Source: Capillidium heterosporum (lineage: Eukaryota > Entomophthoromycota > Entomophthoromycetes > Entomophthorales > Capillidiaceae). From it: DNA of 64,000 nucleotides. Below, in pieces: positions 54,815 through 64,000 of the stretch. The notes beneath the pieces are model-generated. The model was not told the origin of the DNA. It ran no database searches and saw only the letters and a list, made by a program, of their open reading frames with translations. How positions within the stretch are numbered: the stretch's first letter is position 1; each line of letters starts with the position of its first letter. The translations under genes were made by a program, and so were the position numbers. The DNA lies in the NCBI GenBank assembly GCA_016630905.1, contig WBMQ01000005.1:992001-1056000 (forward strand). The letters are read 5' to 3'.

Positions 54815-57780
54815 TTAATGCTGAGCCGACAAACTATTTTTGTAAGGACAGAGATGCTGACGACAGTGAGATCTGAAGCAATTATAAAAAGTGAACTTCC
54901 GGGGTAGCTTGAGGTCAAATGACCCATCAACCTCAGAATGTAAGCAGAATCCGATGCTTAGATAGCATAAGTTAACAAAAATCACCAGAAACATTAGCAA
55001 GTAGTTAGGGTCTTTGATATATATGAAGGTACTCAGCTTCATAAATTGAAATGTTCGAACGGTAAGGCATCCGAAACCTTCACTCCAAATTTAACAGTTC
55101 AGTAAATGCAGCTTTGAAGAAATTGAAAACCATCAACACATCAGCATGGAAGATCAAGATCCTTAAATTCCGAAAAACTTGGGTATTGTCCGGTTGAGAC
55201 TTGAGTAAAAATCCAACTTCAGAATTCCAAGGCTTGCCTCTCACTTTTCAAAGTCTAAAGCATCAAACAGCCTTAGATGAACAAATTCAAACTTCAATTC
55301 TTTGGCTTTGGGGAAGTATATCAGTGCCAATCATTATTTATATACCTTTTTGTTGACACTCGAAAAGTTGGGCCAGTATCCAACGCTAAATACTTTTATA
55401 TTTTTAAAAATGGAAAAGTGGAGCCTATCGATACCAAGGACTAAATCTGTTATTAGTTTACAATGTAGATATGGGTATGATAAGTTGGAGAAATGTTTAT
55501 CTGATACAGTAAAGGAATCCAAAGGGATATTTACGATATATAAATACAGACAAATTAGATTGAGGAACTGAGTTCAATGCCACTATTTCCTTGCATTGGG
55601 GAACTGTGTAAACAAGGCTTCCTAAGGTTTAGGAAACTGTGTTGGATGGCTTGAATTAAACCTACTTCATAGGTTGGTTCAGATTAAGGCTCAGAATCTG
55701 AAGTTGAAAAGCTTACTAGATTGGTTGTCCAACTTGTAATAACGAATACTCGGCTCTTTCAAATTGATTAGGAATGAAGCTAGCTTGAAGATATCAGACG
55801 GCATTTCGATTGAAATCTAGTAAATTTCCTGAACTTAAACTTCTCAGCACTTGTAGTTAAAAGTACACTTGTGATTCCTCCTTTTGATATACTCAGTAAT
55901 GTTATTGTAAAAGTTGAACTCCAGCTCCAGCTCATCACAAAAGAAACTAGCCAACTTGATTATATAATGGCTCAATTTGAAAACTTTCTCTTGTACAAGG
56001 TTATCCCTATGCATATCTTTGAGGTTTTCGTTTGATATAAGCTTGATACAATCACTAACATCATTTTAAAAGCAGACAGAAGTTGTAGAGGAGGAAGTTT
56101 TATAACATTAAACTGTAGAAATCTCTTTTTGAATAGGTGGCTACTATTAAAAGCATCTCAGTTGAAAGATCTAGTATAGCGGTCATAGTTGAATAATTCG
56201 ATTTAAAAAATTGAACTTAGGTCACCTACTTGCAATTTATACTTGTCCATCAGTATCCTTTGTATGTGAATATATAGTGAATGCCTCTTTATTGGGATTA
56301 CTCATTACGACATAAGTTAAAATAGTCATCTCCTGCTAACAAAAGTCGCTAGCTTTAGGATTGTACGTAGTCGCAAAGCTGTGCTTCAGCATCATAAGGT
56401 TCGGTGTGCTATTTACAAATCATACATTCAAAAACTTCAAAGTGTTGACTACATTCAAGTAAAACAAACTTACAAACTGAGTTCGTGGGAAATTTAATGT
56501 ATCAGGATACATGTAAGTTATCGAGTTCTTGTTAAACCGAATATCCAAGCACTGTAAGCTGCTGAATACCACTAGAAAACTTAAAAGCTGTATACTTGGA
56601 TAAGAGTACGAGAAAATTATTAACTTGTGTAGTTGAACTTTGGATTTGATATTAAAAAGCTCATCCGATAGTTTAGAATAGATTTTCAACACTTTTATAT
56701 GGATTAAACTGATGAAAATAGCTTCAAAGAACTGCATATTTATGATGATGTGGATACTAATGGTTGACCTTTTCAAGTTAATTAGATGCTGGATATTGGA
56801 GGTGTTGACAAGGAACTAGTAGAATATATAAAACTTTGAAGTTTGTGGTAAACCCATTTAAATCTATAAAGTGTTCAAAATTGTTGGCGAAGGTGGTGAT
56901 CTTTAGCATGTCGACTTTGGAAAAATGCTTTGAAATCAATGTTTGTTCATATATTTGACTGCTGGCTTGAAGATCTTGTTCACTTGGATGGAAGGTAAGC
57001 TTCCTCAACTTTGTAAAGGTTGGAAACCTAGTAATGTTGAAATTGGGGATTAATGCTTGAATCAGTTGACACTGTATATTTAATGCTTGAAGGTTAAGAA
57101 AGCATTGGTTTAAAAGACTCATAAAAGTTATAGAGGTGATATTGTTCCTCCAATACAAGATAAATTGGACATCTTGACCTTAAATTCATCAGTTTTATTG
57201 ATGGATCCATACAAGAAAGGCTTCTTTAGGTTGGGAAAGGTAGATTAAATGCCTTGAAAATATTAATTTCAAAAGATTTGGAATCTAAAGTTAAATATTT
57301 GAGGCTGAAGTTGAAAAGATTGGGAATTAATTAGTTGATAATCCGTTGTAAGAGACAAAACCTTCAAATTTGATACTAAAATATCTATTTGCAAATATCA
57401 AAGTACATTTCAAGCTTAAAATATATGTCGTACTTCTTGGGCCTCCTAAGCTTCTTTGGACTTACTAACAATAGTTTGTCAAAGTAGACATGGTTACTAA
57501 CGTATTGACTAAGCTTCGTCAAATGGCTAGAGCAATCGAATTCCATATGTACATAATGGAATTTACATGTTTAAACTATATGTTAATATAGCTTGAGAAG
57601 TTGCCTCCGTATCAAGTATCAACTTTTGTGCTCAAAGATACACTGTTCTAGAGGTAGAAGTAAGTTGTGGAAGAATCAGCTTCGCTTAATTAGCATATAG
57701 GTAGCTTCTTCATCCAAGTATTCCAATATAGACAATAAAATCTCGGACAAGTCTTGTAAAATTGGCATTAGTATAGCAAG
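54815..57780 (-). pseudogene. Decayed F-box/LRR protein gene
   Basis: On the minus strand near 57750-57620 a frame reads LQDLSEILLSILEYLDEEATYM, a recognisable F-box (L-x-E-I-L...Y-L), followed by an in-frame TGA and FFHNLLLPLEQCIFEH. Downstream, 57158-56778 gives leucine-rich segments (FLNLQALNIQCQLIQALIPNF, FTKLRKLTFHPSEQ). 56776-56420 gives IHIKVLKIYSKLSD and FSSLQCLDIRFNKNS. Near 55650-55560 there is SFLNLRKPCLHSS, and a weaker frame lies at 55042-54815. The pieces sit in different frames with stops between them and no consistent splice sites. Intact relatives recruit substrates to SCF ubiquitin ligases. The boundaries are approximate. Confidence 0.6.
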
Positions 57781-58198
57781 TTTCAAGCAGAGTTGGGCTT
57801 ATAAGAGATATTTTTAGCAACTATTTTCAAATTTCATACACAATTCAGTCACTTTTAGTAGTATCGCATTGGAAAATAGGCTATGGTTACAAAGCAATTC
57901 CTATACAAAAATATCAGTTAAAAATAATTTACTGTAGTTTAATGCAAGCTTTAGTATAAAGAATTTATTATAGGTGGGGTGATTTAATAGGAAACCAAGC
58001 TGTAAGATTAGTAGAAATAGTTGGAAATAGGAGCACATACACCATATTTAGCTGCAACAATAGAGTACCGAACGTGAATAAGCTCAAAAGTTTCAAGTAT
58101 ATTGGAGGAATTACATATCAAGGATCTAAATTGGGCTAAGCATATGGATAGTTAATAAATAGAATTAGTTACAAGTTTTATTTACTTGTAGTCTGCCG

Positions 58199-60293
58199 TA
58201 TATAGTTAAATACTAAGGTACTGGGATGAGATTTTGAATCCTCAAGTCCATCTAGCAAAAGTTAATATATGTATAGGTAGAATGGCTTACATTTGAATGG
58301 TATGGTCATCTCCAGCCGAAGCAAACATCGCCCCATGAGCAGCATTCCAGCTGACACAGTTGACGACGTCGGTATGCCCGGGAAGTTCGGCAATCAGCTG
58401 CATATCAGTTATACGCCAGACGTAGACGTTGTTGTTCTCGCTACCGGAGATGACACAGTTCTGATTGCGTCCACCAAAGCAGGATCTTATAACATATCGG
58501 TTCTGGACTGACCCAGTAAACTCCTTTATTACCTTGCGATCCTTCAAGTTCCACAGATGCAAAGACTATTGAAATTTAGTTTAAATTAAAAGCTATGTTT
58601 ACATCGTTTTTGACATTGCAGAGTAAGTAGTTGGCATTAGATGATAAAGATATCGATGTTATGTCGTGGTTATCGACTAGTGTTCTAAAACTATTAATAC
58701 CAGGTATATCCAAATCCTTACTCTATCTGCTCTAAAAGTTCAAGACTATATATAGAGATGATGTGTTTATCGACGGTAACTAGAACCTTCCCATTGACAG
58801 AAATAGCAATATCGTTAGCGCAAGTGTCAGTCCATACGTGCCTTTGCCCTCCATCGATGTTCTATAAATTATTAAGTATCAAATTGTTGGACTAACCTAC
58901 CCAAATGATTATGGCTTTATCTTCGGATGCAGTGATAAACTGCTCGTTGTCAGGTAACCAGGCACATGCTTTAATGGAGCCTTTACATAGAAAAGTCCGT
59001 TGCAGCCTTCCATTCTATTCCAAAATTAGCCTTGTATTGTATGGTTACGAACCTCATGCATGTCATAAAGGCGGGCGACACAATCCTTGCTACACGACAA
59101 AAGATACCTATCGTCTGGCGACCACGAGACGTAGGTCACTTCTAACGTCTGGTTGTTTAAGACGTAGTCGACGGTGTGTTCCTAGACTGTAAGTACAGCT
59201 AAAGCAGAAGCCTTTACTTGGACATTCCAAACCCTGACTGTAGTATCCTTCGACCCAGATGCAAGGAAGCGCCCGTTGTTGGAAAAGGCCAGGTGCCAAA
59301 CTTCATCCTCGTGGTCCCTTAATGTATAGGACGTGCTCGTCGGGAGGTAGTTGCTGAAACGGTGTTAAAGCCATGTATGCACTAGAGTTACCGGAAGCAG
59401 TCGTGGTCAACAAGTAGCGGGTAGTACTCTTCAGGCTTGTCGTGGAGGAAGCACTCTTTTCGTTGCTGGAGCATGGCTTGGTCGAAGAGGGCTACCATGC
59501 GCTTGTCGGGGATCATGATTGAGGGTGGGATATAGTCTAGGGCAGGTTAGTACAAGCCGGCTGACAAAAGCACCTTGGATCCTTTCCAAAAGTTTGTGGC
59601 GCGACCTACCAGCAGCTCCATCCCAGCCGGCCTTTGCATACACTTTGTCTATTGAAGTGTAGAATATTAAACTGGAAGGTTAGTGTTGTGCAACGCCAGC
59701 ATACTTACGGTGCCAGAAAGTGCACTCGGTCTTGGTTGTGCTTCAAAGGTGTCAATCCGCGCTGAAGGACCCTGTGCGCCTCTTTAAGGTCCTCCTTTTC
59801 AATGAGCTCCAGGTAGTTTTGCTCCCTAATCAAAAACTACAGCCCAAAGGCAAGTTAAGAGAAGGTACTCGAAAAGCTCCTTACCAACACGGCTGTTGTA
59901 TCTAGCAATCCTAGCTTCTCGGACAGCTCTTCAGCTTCCTCCCAGTCCCCTTCGACAATCGCGGTTTTGAAGTTCGATATCTCATAGTTTTCGATTGAGC
60001 AGCCGCTTTCCTGTTCTAGGAGGTTTGCGGTTTGGCTTGTGAAGGAGTTAAAGCTATTAAAATGACAAGGGTTATAAAGGTTACCTCAAGCCCAGCTCCT
60101 TCAAAGACTTTCCTATTAGGCGGATAAAGTCATCCCTCTTGTACTTTGTTTCTTCGACAAATGGGTTCGAGCTACTGACTACCTCCCCGCTGGACTGAAC
60201 CGTTGGTGGCTACTGGACGCTTCATATATTCTAACCTGGCTTTCTTAACACTCTTTATAGGACTTAAATACGCTTTCGAAAAGATGGAGCTGT
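58199..60293 (-). repeat. Arm 2 of inverted duplication carrying GID7-like gene
   Basis: Reverse-complement partner of 47900-49998. The tract at about 58640-58900 differs strongly from copy 1 (roughly three in four bases the same), while the flanking tracts are almost identical. Confidence 0.85.
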
Positions 60294-60471
60294 CACTTCT
60301 TAAATAAGGATGCTTAGGTATATCAGCAGTATGCTGATCAAATAGATCTGGGAAGTTCTCTCTACGATGTATAATTAAACGCCTTGGTGATTGGCTGCTT
60401 ATGTTGAGATCTCTTCGCTGGCCAGCGTTGGCCCTTCGCGAGTGACCAGAAGTTGAATTTAAATTTCTCAC
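58242..60471 (-). pseudogene. GID7/WDR26-type CTLH E3-ligase subunit, copy 2, frameshifted in exon 1
   Basis: Same exon plan as copy 1, on the other strand. The WD40 end is intact here: LIAELPGHTDVVNCVSWNAA, then DDHTIQ and a final short exon ending at 58242. Exon 1 has an extra G near 60195 (TTCAGTCC where copy 1 has TTCATCC), so the frame stops at 60172, before the LisH and CTLH domains. The first 55 or so codons (NSTSGHSRRANAGQRRD...) are paralogue-like rather than near-identical to copy 1. Exon 9, with its flanking introns, is also diverged and encodes HIISIYSLELLEQI where copy 1 has VEISIYSLELYEKI. The first codon of the frame (60471) is GTG; no ATG precedes it in frame, so a 5' exon is missing or unrecognised. 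Confidence 0.85.
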
Positions 60472-61522
60472 TTTGTTGACAACGGACAGCTAAACTAAAC
60501 TTTCCGTCGATGTTCAAGCGCTGCAGTACTCGTTGGTGTTTGGAATCAGATTTAAGCTACACCACCTGCGTTTTAGGACTATTTATGACAACTGTTAGGT
60601 TTATGCTATTCTAGATGTTCTACAAATCATTAAATTACGTTATGGCTCTTTAGAATTGCATTTTTAGTTCAGTACACCTACCATTTTTGTAGCAGTTGCG
60701 TAATTATAGCTATGGTTATCTTTAGAGGACTGCTTTTAATAAGATGATGAATCAAAACCTTGCACTATTTACTCCAAATTAAATGCACTATAGCATAGTT
60801 TGCAATAACAGTTAGAGTATCTTTAATTTCAAACAAATGCTTGTTATACTATGTTGCAATTCATTCAAGCATAGGGACTTTAGAGAGCTTTTCAAAAACG
60901 GGTTTTGAAATACATATATAAAAAACGTATATGCTTGTATTTAAAAGTTATACATGGCTGCTTTAAATGTTCAAGTATTTATAGTTGAACATTTGTTTTA
61001 CAAAAATTTTAATTTTGGAGCATCGTACCTATAGACAATATATCTACCCCAGTCAATTTATCTTATGCTGTCAGCTATTGCATTCATTTTAACATATCTA
61101 AACAAATATACTATTTATTAATATAGCTTCGAATAGATAGATAGGAAATTACAGCATATTAATCAAAAATGGCATGTAATTAAACTGTTAATAGCAGCTT
61201 ATAGATACTTTTATGTAGATTTAGAAATATAGAGACAGTATTTAGAATTAGCTAAAACTAATAGTAGTATGTAAAGGCAGTAAATCAATTGTAAATTGAT
61301 CTGGCAATTAAAGGCTATTAAAGCATGGCTAGGATATTTATATTCTGTATGTTTTTAAACCATTTGAATATGAAAGAACTCATTATATATAACCTACTTT
61401 AATACTACGAAATTAATGATGCATTTTCCTATTAGTCTTCAGGAATAACTACTAACGAATGCTATTAAAGTAAACTTGGCTGAAAAAATACGAATAGCTT
61501 CAATGATAGCCCATTTATTAAC
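60472..61522. other. Intergenic region
   Basis: Very AT-rich, between the GID7-like copy 2 start and the BAR-SH3 gene end. No gene recognised. Confidence 0.4.
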
Positions 61523-62956
61523 TTATAGGAGCTCAACATAATTAGCTAAAAGTAGTATATTAGTACATGTTAGTATATAATAAAATTACCAGGAAAGAGT
61601 CCAATTTTACCATTTACCCTACCGGTCCACCAATCATTCTCATCACTAGTACGCTTAACGATATCGACGATATCTCCCTCCCTCAGCGTCAGATCCCCAT
61701 CGGCCTGCGCCTCAAAGTCGTACAGGGCACGGGCCTTGATGAGACGTGGTGGAGGTGGAGGTTTCTTACCCAACGTCCTAGGGGATGAAGGTGCATTGAG
61801 GATGGTTGAGTTATAAGCTGGTGGATTGGATACCGACCGCTGGTGACCTTTAAAGTCGTTTTCAACAGGGACTTGTAGGCTATCGGTATCGTGGGATGAA
61901 GTTAGCCTTGCTCGCAAGCTGGAGATGTTGCTGTTGATATTACGAGGTGAAGCGCTGAACCAGTCGATCTTCTCAAAGAGGTGCTCGAACTGGGGTACAA
62001 AGTGGTCAAACTCGGCGATGACTGGAGAAGTTAGAACGAGGCTGCGCATCTCGGTACAACGTTGCATATAAGTGGCATAGCTGTTGTGAAAGGCAGCTTG
62101 GCATTGGTACAGCGCCAAGAAACAGGGTATAGCCCATTGTTCCCGTAGTTCCCACAAGGTTGGAAGTTCTTTTTTAAGTAGATCGTTAAGTAAATTGAAG
62201 TCATCTTCAGCTTGCTGAACTAAAGTCTCATACTAAAAATGATGGTTACATTAATATATAAAAGTTGTAATGTATACCTTGTAAAGTGATTTCTCCCCAG
62301 CCACATCTAGACTTGGCTTGTTGCGGTACTTATCCAAGGATTCAGTATGGCGAGTCAAGTCGGTCAACTTATGATTCCTCTTGGTAATTAACTTGCGAAT
62401 GGACTTTAGTATGGATAGGAGTTCCGATAATGGGTTGATGACCCTATCGTTAAGTGTATTCTAAAAACAATGAGTTTATAAAATTGAATAAAATTACAAT
62501 ATGCTCCTTCATCTCAAGTTGAATCTCTTGGCATAAATTCATGTAGTTGTCGACATTATCGCGCTTAGTAGAGTCGGCCTTCACTTTGTCATACTCACCG
62601 AGGTTTTCGTACAGCTGGGATAGGATAGCTGGAATGGAGGCCTGGTGTGTCAACATGGCTTAAATAAAGTTTAATTCCAGCCAAAATGAAAATGCTACCG
62701 TTATAAGAAGTATTTATCTGTTTAGCTTGGCCCAAAAATGCTTCGGTTTCCGTCTCAACCGTTTTCAACCTACCGTCGTGTAAGTCAAACTCCTCATCCC
62801 TAGTTTCTAGAAATGTCAATGTAATTCAATACCATAACTACCTTTGGAGAGTCCAAATCTGTTCTTTGTGTTATGTGGTAGTCGTTCTACCGCCTTTTTA
62901 AATCCTTTCCTAATTGGTAGTTAGCCTTGTCAGCATAATCTTGGTTACCAGCTCAT
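61523..62956 (-). CDS. BAR-SH3 protein (amphiphysin/Rvs167/Hob1 type)
   Basis: Senses and bends membranes in endocytosis and actin-patch function. About seven exons. The start at 62956 gives MSW, joined across a 39-nt intron to KGFKKAVERLPHNTKNRFGL, the canonical N-terminal amphipathic helix, then DEEFDLHDGRLKTVETETEA and the long BAR helices (AMLTHQASIPAILSQLYENL, VINPLSELLSILKSI, HKLTDLTRHTESLDKYRNK, YETLVQQAEDDFNLLNDLLK, CFLALYQCQAAFHNSYATYM). A Ser/Pro-rich linker with a KPPPPPR run leads to the SH3 domain (RALYDFEAQADGDLTLREGD, NDWWTGRVNGKIGLFP). The frame running on to 61570 is an intron read-through: splicing from 61590 to a 23-nt exon (61545-61523) restores the SH3 end ANYVELL. Confidence 0.92.
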
Positions 62957-63583
62957 CAGTTCGTGATAAAGTTGTTGGCTTAGAAATTGGAGTCTGAATT
63001 TGATAAACACAGACTATGATATCAGATTATCAAAATCGAACACTTTCAGTTTGACATTTGGGAATTCCAAACCTTCCATTTAGAACAATCGGGGAAATTT
63101 TTAATAGTTAGTAATTTCACCTAATAGTAAGGGTAAATATCAATCAACCACGCTTCAAGCAGTAGCTTGTTGAAAGCTTTTACACATATACCCCAGTATA
63201 TGCATATATTAGCTCAAATTTCAAGTAGATCAATGAAGCTAGTTACAAAGATTACTTCTTACCTCAACTAAACATCTCTTAAAAAGGTCGCTGCTGTCAC
63301 TTTGGATATATTAACTTTTGGCTCCTTACTTTCATCTCTTAAATTTTAATCTAACTAAAGAAGGCTGTATAGGCTACAAAGCTCAATGCCCTATAATGCT
63401 CTTATACAGTCCTTAATCAGACTAAAGGTATAAAAAATAAAGCTAAAAAAGTACTAATTTTCAGAATCAATGTAATTATACCAGTTGTGACTTTTATAGT
63501 GTATGCAAAAATAAATCGAAGCTTGCTTTCGATTATTGCCATATCTGTACAATATGTATTATAAATGCTAGTTGTATTTCGAT

Positions 63584-63621
<38 letters not shown>

Positions 63622-64000
63622 AAAAATACAAAGAAACTAGTGCAGTTTGCTTCCAAAATCTCATATATATTGTCAATTGGTCAATTATGCTTATCCATCC
63701 ATTTATTGAAAGAATTACTGAGTATTTGGAAGTCAAGCCAACTGCTTTAATTAGGATGTTGGGATATATTGGATTAGATGTTATAAAAAATAACTTTTAT
63801 AGCTGATAGCAACGATAGCTAAGTTGAAATAATTTATGAGATCAAGCTTAGATTGAAGGTAAAGTATTTAGTTCTATTCATTGCCTCAATTCTAGCCTCA
63901 GACTTTTCTTTATCCTCATCTTGAGGCTTCAATGTCATATTTTCATCTCATCTAATTAGATTTGATACTTCTTTCTATATACTATCTATGCTTTTTGAAA
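62957..64000. other. Intergenic region
   Basis: AT-rich; only the TA microsatellite is recognisable. Confidence 0.4.
63588..63619. repeat. (TA)n microsatellite
   Basis: About 16 perfect TA units. Confidence 0.9.

Noticed and set aside
56420-57158. Two adjacent minus-strand frames as intact LRR genes
   Set aside because: They lie in different frames within a longer F-box/LRR region that has internal stops; better explained as one pseudogene.
61523-61589. SH3 protein ending in NFIIY by read-through at 61570
   Set aside because: This is intron sequence with a TACTAAC branch site; splicing to the 23-nt exon restores the conserved SH3 end.
1-64000. CRISPR arrays, tRNA or rRNA genes, bacterial operons
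   Set aside because: None recognised by eye; gene structure is eukaryotic. A tRNAscan run would be the decisive check for tRNAs.

Overview
This window looks like nuclear DNA of a strongly AT-rich, early-diverging filamentous fungus. The signs are a chitin synthase fused to a myosin motor-like domain, a Zn2Cys6 transcription factor, fungal-type prephenate dehydrogenase, Bem1/Scd2-, Pho88- and Aim19-like proteins, and short introns of about 35-65 nt (gta...ctaac...ag). A Twinkle-type mitochondrial primase-helicase and trypsin-like S1 proteases argue against a yeast and suggest a Zoopagomycota/Entomophthoromycotina-like lineage. The lineage is inference.

Layout. 1-7,460 is repeat country: a decayed Ty3/gypsy reverse-transcriptase fragment, several copies of a non-autonomous element with 159-bp terminal inverted repeats, a minisatellite and CT/GA tracts. 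7,468-13,021 (-) is the chitin synthase. 14,355-23,062 (+) is a tandem array of six paralogous cysteine-rich, tail-hydrophobic proteins: three intact, two frameshifted and one decayed. 23,841-32,669 holds housekeeping genes: Mediator Med18, Aim19-like, Twinkle, TYR1 and MutY. 33,685-34,019 is a small TATA-driven membrane-protein frame broken by two +1 shifts. 35,386-40,572 carries a zinc-cluster factor and glutamine-dependent NAD+ synthetase.

41,349-60,471 contains two inverted duplications. The first is a pair of 94%-identical trypsins facing apart, with shared promoter elements. The second is a pair of GID7/WDR26-type CTLH-ligase subunit genes, nearly identical in patches and each with a different single-base frameshift. 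Between and around them lie a multi-exon membrane protein of unknown function, Pho88, a Bem1-like scaffold and an F-box/LRR pseudogene. 61,523-62,956 (-) is a BAR-SH3 (Rvs167/Hob1-type) protein. The last 1 kb is AT-rich and holds a (TA)n microsatellite.

The genes are independently transcribed; no operon-like logic is seen. The two parts most worth a second look are the cysteine-rich array (conserved cysteine framework, hydrophobic C-terminus, no classical signal peptide, TATA box about 44 bp from the ATG) and the inverted GID7 pair with a gene-conversion mosaic and reciprocal frameshifts. Large single-exon genes here are intact, so a generally high indel error rate is unlikely, although individual frameshifts could still be assembly errors. 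No tRNA, rRNA or CRISPR was recognised by eye.
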